NCBI GenBank assembly: GCA_910585135.1
Contig: CAJUEB010000116.1
Span: 1-7,334, forward strand
Source: an uncultured Eubacteriales bacterium
Lineage (GTDB): Bacteria > Bacillota > Clostridia > Peptostreptococcales > Anaerovoracaceae
DNA length: 7,334 nucleotides
Direction of reading: 5' to 3'
Under the pieces are notes generated by a model. That model saw only the letters and a program-made list of their open reading frames with translations, searched no databases and was not told the DNA's origin. This document shows, piece after piece, positions 1-5,789 of this stretch (position 1 is the first letter of the stretch; every line of letters starts with the position of its first letter). The position numbers and the translations under genes are program-made.

Positions 1-810
1 GTTCAGTTTATTCGCAGCGTCCTGCTGCAAGCTGCTGGTCGTAAAAGGTGCTGCCGCCCTCCGGCTTCGTTCCTTTTCTTCAACATCCTGGACGAGATAT
101 TTTCCTTGTTTCAATTCCGCCAGGATTTTGTCATTTTGCGCTTTGTTTTCTATGAGCAGCTTTTTGCCCTCGTACTCCGTCAGCTTAGCCTGGAAAAGCC
201 TCTCTTTTTTAAACTCGGCGGTGATGGTCCAAAACTCCTCTGGCTTAAAATTTTTGATCGCTGTTTCCCTGTCACAGAGGATTTTTAACGCTGCCGACTG
301 CACACGCCCGGCGGAAAGCCCCCGCCTGATCTTTCTCCATAAAAGCGGACTGATCTGATAGCCCACCAGCCGATCCAAAACCCTTCTGGCTTGTTGCGCA
401 TCCACGAGGCTCAAATCGATTGGTCTTGGATTTTTCACCGCATTTTTCACCGCTTTTTCCGTAATTTCATTAAAAATAATACGGCATGGCGCATCCGCGT
501 CGATTCCCAGCAAAAATGCTAAATGCCAAGATATTGCCTCGCCTTCTCTATCCGGGTCTGTTGCCAGATAGATTTTTGATGCATTCTTGGCTTCCTTTTT
601 CAATTCTTTTATGATATCCCCCTTACCCCTGATGGATATGTATTGAGGTTCAAAGTCATTTTCGATATCAATGCCTAATTTACTCTTAGGCAAATCACGT
701 ACATGGCCAACTGACGCAATCACCTTATAATGCCCGCCTAAAAACTTGCCGATGGTCTTTGCCTTTGATGGTGATTCCACGATTACCAGTATTTTTTTAG
801 CCGCTGCCAT
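1..810 (-). CDS. topA: DNA topoisomerase I, N-terminal part (runs off the left edge)
   Basis: Type IA topoisomerase that relaxes negative supercoils by cutting and passing single strands in the cytoplasm. The 270 codons present hold the TOPRIM domain: residues 7-22 (ILVIVESPSKAKTIGK, with catalytic E12) and the metal-binding ATDPDREGEA at 83-92, with D85, D87 and E89. Next come the start of the topoisomerase core (FNEIT 113-117, QQARRVLDRLVGY 139-151, GLSAGRVQS 164-172) and PFTTSSLQQDA at 255-265. In this family the active-site tyrosine lies roughly 30 residues beyond that last motif, so it falls outside the window. The family is usually about 690 residues or longer, so more than half the gene is missing. 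The ATG at 810 is preceded by AAAGGAGG (818-825) with a 7-nt spacer. It follows dprA by 59 nt and has its own likely promoter. Identification is firm. Confidence 0.97.
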   Translation of the reverse strand, partial: MAAAKKILVIVESPSKAKTIGKFLGGHYKVIASVGHVRDLPKSKLGIDIENDFEPQYISIRGKGDIIKELKKEAKNASKIYLATDPDREGEAISWHLAFLLGIDADAPCRIIFNEITEKAVKNAVKNPRPIDLSLVDAQQARRVLDRLVGYQISPLLWRKIRRGLSAGRVQSAALKILCDRETAIKNFKPEEFWTITAEFKKERLFQAKLTEYEGKKLLIENKAQNDKILAELKQGKYLVQDVEEKERSRRAAAPFTTSSLQQDAANKLN

Positions 811-817
811 GAAAATG

Positions 818-825
818 CCTCCTTT
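818..825 (-). promoter_or_regulatory. Strong ribosome binding site of topA
   Basis: On the minus strand this reads AAAGGAGG, a near-perfect anti-Shine-Dalgarno match, 7 nt before the ATG at 810. It fixes the topA start. Confidence 0.9.
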
Positions 826-854
826 CCTTATCTACGTTTTACCTACAGTATTTG

Positions 855-883
855 ATTATATGTATAATATTACCCTTTTGCAA
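855..883 (-). promoter_or_regulatory. Sigma-A-like promoter for topA
   Basis: On the minus strand a -35 box TTGCAA (878-883) is separated by exactly 17 bp from a perfect -10 box TATAAT (855-860). Transcription would start near 848, giving a leader of about 38 nt before the topA ATG. The -35 box lies inside the last codons of dprA and the dprA stop codon (870-872) falls in the spacer. Because there is no terminator-like hairpin here, topA could be transcribed both from this promoter and by read-through from dprA. This is a consensus match by eye and is not proven. Confidence 0.7.
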
Positions 884-1763
884 TAAAAATTTTCCCAAGA
901 GACGAGAAAACGATACCTTTTAATTCCATTACCGTCACAATGCCGGTGACATAAGCTGGCGGTTTTCCCAGTCTCCGGCAGATTTCATCCATTCCCATTT
1001 CGCCGTCCTGCCGGAGGATATTAAAAATTTTCATTTCAGTATCGCTCAGCAACTTTTCGGCTTCTTGTTGCTCTATCGCGTCAAGCCCCATTGCCTCCAG
1101 GACATCTGCAATGCTTACGATCGGCCTTGCGCCATCCTTGATCAGCTTATTGCTGCCCAAATTATATTGACTGTCTATATTGCCAGGCAGGGCGCATACT
1201 TCCCTGCCCTGCTCCGCGGAAAGTTCTGCCGTGATCAATGCGCCGCTGTTGTTGCGTGCCTGTACGACCACCGTAATTTCGGAAAGCCCGCTGATAATCC
1301 TGTTGCGCTGTGGGAAGCGATACCGCTGCGGTTTTATCCCCGGTGCATATTCAGAAATCACCAGTCCGGTTTCCTCGATTTCTTTTTTAATGCCGCTGTT
1401 TTCGGCAGGATAACAGATATCCACCCCGCATCCGAGTACAGCAATGGTGCTACCGTTGGCGGAAAGCGCGCCCCTATGGGCACAGGTATCGATTCCCCGC
1501 GCCATGCCGCTGACTACCGCCACATCCCGTTCTGCTAACTTTTTTGAAATTGCCACCGCCATGCTCCGCCCATACTGGTTCGTATTTCTTGAACCGACAA
1601 CCGCTGCACAGCGTTTTTTTAAAAGCTTTATATTCCCTATATAAAACAGTTCTGTGGGGTAATCCTTAATTTCCTTTAAAAGAGCCGGATAATCCGGACT
1701 GCCTGCGCCGATCCGCCCGATCTTCCGCTTCACCTTTTCCTGCTGCATCGTTTTTTCACTCAT
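870..1763 (-). CDS. dprA: DNA-processing protein DprA (Smf)
   Basis: DprA binds single-stranded DNA taken up during natural transformation and loads RecA on it; many non-competent bacteria also keep the gene. The 297-residue product matches the usual length in Bacillus and Streptococcus. The Rossmann-like core shows VGSRN (56-60), SGMARGID (85-92), AVLGCGVD (108-115), the RNRIISGLS segment (153-161), SGALITAE (173-180) and a GREV-ALPG stretch (186-194). A winged-helix domain follows at about 237-297. The N-terminal region before the core is short (about 50 residues), so an N-terminal SAM-like domain is reduced or absent. The chosen start is the ATG at 1763, preceded by GGAGGG (1769-1774) 5 nt away. 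An in-frame ATG at 1799 would add 12 residues but lacks a ribosome binding site. Residue 168 is Gln where I recall many homologues having Glu in the VVEA motif. It lies between comM and topA, the common Firmicutes order. Confidence 0.97.
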   Translation of the reverse strand: MSEKTMQQEKVKRKIGRIGAGSPDYPALLKEIKDYPTELFYIGNIKLLKKRCAAVVGSRNTNQYGRSMAVAISKKLAERDVAVVSGMARGIDTCAHRGALSANGSTIAVLGCGVDICYPAENSGIKKEIEETGLVISEYAPGIKPQRYRFPQRNRIISGLSEITVVVQARNNSGALITAELSAEQGREVCALPGNIDSQYNLGSNKLIKDGARPIVSIADVLEAMGLDAIEQQEAEKLLSDTEMKIFNILRQDGEMGMDEICRRLGKPPAYVTGIVTVMELKGIVFSSLGKIFIAKG

Positions 1764-1768
1764 GTTAT

Positions 1769-1774
1769 CCCTCC
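1769..1774 (-). promoter_or_regulatory. Ribosome binding site deciding the dprA start
   Basis: The minus strand reads GGAGGG 5 nt before the ATG at 1763. The upstream in-frame ATG at 1799 has no purine-rich tract in front of it, so this site argues for the shorter protein. Confidence 0.8.
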
Positions 1775-1912
1775 GTCCTAATGCCAGTTTGCATGCCAAC
1801 CGGGCGCACTGATATATTCACGTCGTCCCGATACCTCATCATTGAAAGCAACGCTTTTATTCCACTACGATATTTGCAGCAAGCAGATGCGCCTTATGCA
1901 CCCTGTGCCGTT

Positions 1913-2050
1913 ACGACAACCGCATCAAGAGGACGTGACAACACCGCCCCGCATCGCCACGGCAACCGCATCAAGAGAGTGTGCCAACACCGCCCTGCAC
2001 CATCACGGCAACCGCATCAAGAGGGCGTGACAACATCGCCCCGCACCGCC
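1913..2050. repeat. 46-bp tandem repeat, three copies plus a decayed fourth
   Basis: Exact 46-bp periodicity: copies at 1913-1958, 1959-2004 and 2005-2050, each sharing the core CAACCGCATCAAGAG. By eye, copies one and three differ at 4 of 46 positions and copies two and three at 7 of 46. A fourth, degenerate copy may run from 2051 to about 2090 (it begins ACGGCATCACAGCAATCGGG). The unit is GC-rich and not a multiple of three, so it does not encode a repeated peptide in one frame. Origin unknown; slippage or unequal crossing-over is the simplest explanation. Confidence 0.93.
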
Positions 2051-2162
2051 ACGGCATCACAGCAATCGGGCGCACTGACGCCGCCTCACCTTTCTCACTG
2101 AATAAACGAGATTCTGCTGCCAGACCGCGCGCCCTGCCAGAAAACTGCCCAGACACCCCAAA

Positions 2163-3698
2163 TCAAACAAGCAACCCATTTTCATCCCCGTCAGAAATCC
2201 GATACCGTAAGGCTTCCGCAATATGCTGCTCTTCGATTGATTCACTGGATGCAAGATCGGCAATCGTCCTCGCCACCTTCAAAATCCTGTTATGCGCTCG
2301 CATCGTCAATCCCAGCTTATCATAAGCGATCGACAGAAACCTCCTGCACGCTTCGTCAAGACGGCAAAACCGCTCGATTCCCCATTCATCCAGACTTCCG
2401 TTATCACGGTATCGAAGCCCTTGATATCGTTGCTTCTGCATCGCTATCGCAGTTTCTGCTTGTTTTCTCATATCTGCCGACGATAATGCGTCCTGCCGCA
2501 TTCGTATGCTTTCCAGCGCCTCTTTCGGGATCGGCGACATCCTGACATGCATATCGATCCGATCAGAAAAAGGACCCGCCAGCTTACGCCGATATGCCTC
2601 AAGCTGTTTCTGCCCGCAGCTGCATATTTTCTTCTCGTCCCAAAGATATCCACATTTGCACGGATTTGCGGCAGCTACCACCATGACGCTGGATGGGAAA
2701 ATCACTTCTTCATTGTTGCGGGTAATACGGATAAAACCCTCTTCAACTGGCTGCCGCATCGCATCAATCGTCTTCGTATCAAATTCACCAAATTCATCCA
2801 GAAAAAGCACGCCTCGATGCGCGAGCGAAAGCTCTCCTGGCCGCGGACGCTTTCCCCCGCCCAGCATACCCACATACGAAATCGTATGATGCGGGCTTCG
2901 GAACGGCCGTCTTGCGATAATCGGCCGATCCTCCGCTAACAAACCTGCCACGCTGTATATCCCTGTAATTTCAATTTTCTCTTCATAAGATAGCGGCGTC
3001 ATAATGGTAGGAATCCGCTTCGCAATCATCGTTTTCCCGCATCCCGGTCCGCCCATTAAAAGCAAACCGTGATTACCTGCTGCACCGATCAACACAGCGC
3101 GTTTTGCCGCCTCTTGCCCGATCACTTGGGAAAAATCCAGATCCCACTCTATCCGATCCGCCTTTTTCTTTCCTTTATAAAACGGCAATTTCTTCTTTCC
3201 AGTGATATGATCTGCAATGCTGGAAAGGTCAGCCGCAGCCAGGATATTGACATCTTCGAGAATGGCCACCTCCTCCGCATTACCCTGCGGCAACACGATA
3301 TTTTTAATCCCCGATTTTCGCAGGCTCATGGCAAGAGGAAGCGCACCTTTAATGCGGTTTAATTTTCCATCCAGCGACAGCTCGCCAAGAAAAGCCGTAT
3401 CCCCGAGCGGCAAATTTCCCCATCCCAGCGACAGTATCCCGATCGCAATCGGCAAATCAAAGTGACTTCCTTCTTTCGGCTTTCCCGCTGGAACTAAATT
3501 AACCGTTACCCGCTCCGGCGGAAATGGATACCCTGAATTTAAAACCGCTGGTTTTATCCTGCTGCACGATTCCCGAATCGTCGCATCTGCAAGCCCGACT
3601 ACAGTAAAAGATGGCATCCCCCTGTGCAGGTCAGTCTCTACCACGACAGGACTTCCCTCTACGCCTGTCAATGTCGCTGTCTTTATCTTTGTAAGCAT
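2163..3698 (-). CDS. comM: ComM/YifB-type AAA+ ATPase (Mg-chelatase-like)
   Basis: ComM is a hexameric AAA+ helicase that drives branch migration while transforming DNA is integrated; the family is present in most bacteria, competent or not. The 511-residue product matches the family length (about 506-510). Residues 1-165 form the N-terminal ChlI/Lon-protease-like domain. The AAA+ domain (about 185-390) has Walker A GGPGCGKT (216-223), Walker B GVLFLDEF (296-303, D301 and E302), and a likely arginine finger R380 in GPFSDRID. A cysteine cluster C347, C349, C359, C361 follows NP-C-K-C and looks like the zinc-binding insert of the family. The C-terminal helical domain (about 395-505) carries a sensor-2-like region, RAHNRILKVART (467-478). 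The start is the ATG at 3698, with GGAG at 3707-3710 and an 8-nt spacer. The frame stays open to 3806, but that extension is made of the upstream 44-bp repeat and has no family counterpart. Confidence 0.97.
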   Translation of the reverse strand: MLTKIKTATLTGVEGSPVVVETDLHRGMPSFTVVGLADATIRESCSRIKPAVLNSGYPFPPERVTVNLVPAGKPKEGSHFDLPIAIGILSLGWGNLPLGDTAFLGELSLDGKLNRIKGALPLAMSLRKSGIKNIVLPQGNAEEVAILEDVNILAAADLSSIADHITGKKKLPFYKGKKKADRIEWDLDFSQVIGQEAAKRAVLIGAAGNHGLLLMGGPGCGKTMIAKRIPTIMTPLSYEEKIEITGIYSVAGLLAEDRPIIARRPFRSPHHTISYVGMLGGGKRPRPGELSLAHRGVLFLDEFGEFDTKTIDAMRQPVEEGFIRITRNNEEVIFPSSVMVVAAANPCKCGYLWDEKKICSCGQKQLEAYRRKLAGPFSDRIDMHVRMSPIPKEALESIRMRQDALSSADMRKQAETAIAMQKQRYQGLRYRDNGSLDEWGIERFCRLDEACRRFLSIAYDKLGLTMRAHNRILKVARTIADLASSESIEEQHIAEALRYRISDGDENGLLV

Positions 3699-4131
3699 TT
3701 CATTTTCTCCAATCCTTCTTTTTCTCCCTAAAGTCCTGCTGTCCCGCGCTGACGCACAACAAATCTTTCCGATAAATTCTTGCTGTCCCACACTGGCGCA
3801 CAACAAATCTTTCCGCAGTAAGGCTGCGAGATATCATGCTAAGGCATACTCCGTTCACCGTTCACTTGTTCATAGCAAGCTGCAAAAAATCAGGGTTTCT
3901 CTTTTATTGAAATAAGCATTCCTGCACATGGGACAAAATTTTCCGCATACCAAAAGAGTTTTCTCCGTATGAATGAGCTTTTTATTTATTATAAATTGAA
4001 CCGAAGTGCAAAGCCCGCCGTTACTTTTCCAGCTAAAGATTCACAGGCTATCCAGGCAATTTATTTTAATGTCTCAAATTTAACGTCTTAAACGGAATTT
4101 CCTGTCTGCGCAAAATATGTGCAAAATAAAT
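3699..4131. other. 433-bp yraN-comM spacer, no gene
   Basis: Besides the comM ribosome binding site and the 44-bp repeat at 3737-3815, this stretch is AT-rich and featureless to my reading. A TATAAT-like box on the minus strand near 3986-3991 lacks a good -35 box at normal spacing, so I do not call a promoter. No hairpin followed by a U-run is visible after yraN. The length argues against tight translational coupling of yraN with comM. Confidence 0.65.
3737..3815. repeat. 44-bp period direct repeat, two copies
   Basis: Two 35-nt cores, 3737-3771 and 3781-3815, start 44 bp apart and match at 32 of 35 positions. Both contain CGCACAACAAATCTTTCCG; the intervening 9 bp are not repeated. The array sits 39 bp upstream of the comM start codon, inside what would be its 5' leader. 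On the minus strand it makes an open frame that continues into comM, which explains the spurious N-terminal extension of that gene. Confidence 0.9.
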
Positions 4132-4470
4132 TCAAAAAGCGCATTCTATATGCTCTGCAACGATTTCGACCACATCAAAGCTCACCGCTTCCGGTACGTA
4201 CCCCTTCCGCCGAATCTCCTTTAGGTAACAAACGGCTGTCCGCCTGATATGAGCCTGTTTATTGATATCGACAGCCTCGCACGGCCTGCCATAATGGTCG
4301 CTGCGCCGTGTTTTCACTTCCACAAAGCTGATCTTGGAGCCTCTGGCAGCAATGATATCGATTTCTCCCAATCTACAACGATAATTCCGCTTCAAAATGC
4401 GATATCCCTTTGCCTTGAGCATTTCAGCCGCTGCATTTTCACCAATTTCACCTAGCTCCCTATTGTTCAA
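4132..4470 (-). CDS. yraN: YraN/UPF0102 family nuclease-fold protein
   Basis: Small protein of the UPF0102 family, whose fold is related to PD-(D/E)XK nucleases and Holliday-junction resolvases; its cellular role is not established. The 112-residue product shows the family signature RELGEIGENAAAEML (4-18), RNYRCRLGEIDIIA (28-41, with E36 and D38) and the catalytic-type FVEVKTR (49-55, E51 and K53). The chosen start is a TTG at 4470: it is preceded by AAAGGGG (4479-4485) at an 8-nt spacing and gives the N terminus MNNRELGEIG expected of the family. A longer frame from a TTG at 4512 would add 14 residues without support. The gene stands upstream of comM, the usual Firmicutes arrangement, though 433 bp away. 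The family call is firm; the start is likely. Confidence 0.95.
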   Translation of the reverse strand: MNNRELGEIGENAAAEMLKAKGYRILKRNYRCRLGEIDIIAARGSKISFVEVKTRRSDHYGRPCEAVDINKQAHIRRTAVCYLKEIRRKGYVPEAVSFDVVEIVAEHIECAF

Positions 4471-4478
4471 TTCAAACA

Positions 4479-4485
4479 CCCCTTT
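4479..4485 (-). promoter_or_regulatory. Ribosome binding site deciding a TTG start of yraN
   Basis: The minus strand reads AAAGGGG 8 nt before the TTG at 4470. No ATG is available near the conserved N terminus, so this site supports a rare TTG start codon, which suggests modest expression. Confidence 0.75.
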
Positions 4486-4578
4486 ATTGCTCAAGCATTT
4501 TCTGTCTTGCAAGCATTTATTTTTTCAGACCGTCGTCCTTCATACGATTACATGATTATATGGCCACACGATCGCTTG

Positions 4579-4646
4579 TTTTCCATATATTTACATTTAT
4601 ATTAGCGCATATGATGTCAGGTGTCAAGATGTTTTTTCCATATATT
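4579..4646. promoter_or_regulatory. Paired direct repeats flanking the yraN promoter
   Basis: CCATATATT, preceded by a T-run, occurs at 4583-4591 and 4638-4646, 55 bp apart. The first would cover the transcription start and the second lies just upstream of the -35 box. A third copy is at 4759-4767. Such placement is what one would expect of operators, but the motif is AT-rich and this region has many such words, so I hold this loosely. Confidence 0.3.
4599..4627 (-). promoter_or_regulatory. Sigma-A-like promoter facing yraN
   Basis: On the minus strand a perfect -35 TTGACA (4622-4627) is followed after exactly 17 bp by TAATAT (4599-4604), a four-of-six match to the -10 box. Transcription would begin near 4592, about 120 nt before the yraN start. 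The same motif, AATATATGG plus an A-run, occurs on each side of the promoter (see the flanking repeat). A second TATAAT at 4555-4560 lacks a matching -35 box. Confidence 0.6.
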
Positions 4647-4797
4647 CTATATTTTTCCTTTTCATATTGTTTCTTTTCCCTTCGAATATGCGCTGTACCC
4701 TGCCACAAATTTTGAGACAGAAAAATTGACTATCCGCAAGCCTTTTCCGCATCATGCACCATATATTCTGATGCAAATCAAATAAATAGTAAAAGAC

Positions 4798-4835
4798 AGG
4801 CCAATGAAATGACGATCATAAATAGGTCAATGAAA
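4798..4835. repeat. Short 26-bp period direct repeat
   Basis: AGGCCAATGAAA at 4798-4809 and AGGTCAATGAAA at 4824-4835 differ at one base and are 26 bp apart. The match is too short to be sure it is a true duplication. Confidence 0.4.
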
Positions 4836-4914
4836 AATATTGTTAAAAAATGAATAAAATAGTTCCAGGCCAAATACCAACTCCTGTGCTGAATGGGGAC
4901 AATCGAAAGATGGG

Positions 4915-4932
4915 TGATTTTCATGAAAATCA
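4915..4932. repeat. 18-bp perfect palindrome
   Basis: TGATTTTCATGAAAATCA is identical on both strands with no spacer. Such symmetric sites commonly bind dimeric regulators, though no neighbouring regulator gene is seen. As it has no loop, it would act as a double-stranded DNA site rather than an RNA hairpin. It directly precedes the 38-bp array and overlaps the ATG of a 15-codon open frame. Confidence 0.85.
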
Positions 4933-4937
4933 AAAAA

Positions 4938-5052
4938 GCTGAAAGTCCGACCGCTTTCTCTTTAAGATAAGAACAGCCTGAAAATTGATTGCTTTTTCTT
5001 TAAGGTAAAAACAGGCTGAAAATTGATTGCTTTTTCTTTAAGATAAGAGCAG
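4938..5052. repeat. 38-bp tandem repeat, three copies plus decayed fourth
   Basis: Copies at 4938-4976 (39 nt), 4977-5014 and 5015-5052 (38 nt each) share CTGAAA and a T-rich TTCTTTAAG centre. Copies two and three match at 34 of 38 positions; copy one is more diverged. A degraded fourth copy may continue to about 5082. On the plus strand every copy contains codons for Ala-Phe-Ser-Leu-Arg followed by a TAA stop. In copy one this ends a 15-codon open frame from the ATG at 4923 (4923-4970). That resembles repeated copies of a gene end, but no parent gene is recognised here. Confidence 0.9.
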
Positions 5053-5066
5053 CCAGAAAACTAACG

Positions 5067-5341
5067 AATTCTCTTAAAAACATAGAATGTGCTGTTTTGA
5101 GAGAATTTGACCAGCAAACGAGCAGGATAGCTGGTGAAAAATGCGCCGCAGCAATGGGATTTCTCTATGATTTTTTAAAAATGGGATTTATAGAGAAAAA
5201 CTGCCCATATTTTCTCTGATTTCTTAAAAAATCCTGTAAGTCAAGAGAAATTGTGCTCACGCTGCGCCGCAAAGCAGTCATAAGATGAGCAAAATACTCA
5301 TATTTTCTCTAAAAAACAGGTTTTACAAAAATTTAAGAGAA
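5067..5341. repeat. Four regularly spaced hairpins TTCTCT-N25/26-AGAGAA
   Basis: Inverted-repeat units lie at 5069-5105, 5161-5197, 5212-5249 and 5305-5341. Every TTCTCT and every AGAGAA in this stretch belongs to one of the four. The total length is 37, 37, 38 and 37 nt. The first unit has the longest stem: AATTCTCTTAAAA (5067-5079) pairs with 5095-5107 over 13 positions with one G-T. The second has an 8-bp perfect stem, TTCTCTAT/ATAGAGAA. Units one and two, and units three and four, are each separated by exactly 55 nt, and both 55-nt segments contain TGCGCCGCA (5142-5150 and 5263-5271). The inner sequences are AT-rich but not conserved. Function unknown. Confidence 0.88.
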
Positions 5342-5360
5342 TCGCCAGCCAATCCGAAAT

Positions 5361-5449
5361 GGTCACTAAATTCCACTCTGAAATACGAAATAAAATGTCG
5401 ATGAGCGGTCACTAAATCCCACTCCGATAAACAAAACAAAAGTAACGAT
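5361..5449. repeat. 46-bp period direct repeat, two copies
   Basis: GGTCACTAAAT-(T/C)-CCACTC starts at 5361 and again at 5407. The copies are about 42 and 43 nt long, strongly alike over the first 20 nt and weaker in the A-rich remainder, ending in a shared CGAT. No open frame or known element is associated. Confidence 0.82.
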
Positions 5450-5789
5450 AAACAATAAAAAAAATAAACCCCGCAAAATAGAGAAAAAGCTCTACCGATG
5501 CAAGGTTTAAAAACAATTTGCCCCCGATGCTGCTCTTCGGCCGTTCCTCATCCATCAGCTTTTTCTTCAAGCATCATTTCCTGGCCGTCTCTTTTCAGTC
5601 AGCCCTCATACAGCTAGCCCGCACTTAACCAGGACGACTCACACTTAGTCAGGCCAGTTCGCGTTCAGGGTTATCGGCCGATTCATTTTTCGCTCTCCCA
5701 GGCTGCAAGTTTCACGCCAGCACCGCAGCATAGAACGTCCAGTCAAGCCCCATTCACCCCAGCGTGTCCGCCCGTTCCTTCCGCGATCC

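Larger units (their letters stand above)
1764..2162. other. 399-bp comM-dprA spacer, repeat-bearing, no gene
   Basis: This gap separates two genes that are often close together in related genomes. Its centre is the 46-bp tandem repeat at 1913-2050 with a decayed tail to about 2090. The left part (1775-1910) and right part (2091-2162) show no motif I recognise. Short open frames on both strands cross the repeats, but they lack ribosome binding sites and family features. No clear intrinsic terminator for comM is seen. Confidence 0.7.

Noticed and set aside
1065..1538. 157-codon plus-strand frame inside dprA
   Set aside because: Fully antisense to conserved DprA motifs; no family features of its own.
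1781..2101. Plus-strand frames through the 46-bp repeat
   Set aside because: Repeat length is not a multiple of three, there is no ribosome binding site, and the product is a low-complexity translation of the array.
3986..3991. TATAAT box as a comM promoter
   Set aside because: No acceptable -35 box at 16-18 bp; the nearest TTGCAC is only 12 bp away.
5067..5341. Hairpins as intrinsic terminators
   Set aside because: The stems are AT-rich and lack a following U-run at the correct place on either strand, and the loops are long.
5593..5660. Faint 20-bp periodicity (CACTTA-CAGG words)
   Set aside because: Only two or three poorly matching copies; too degenerate to call a repeat.
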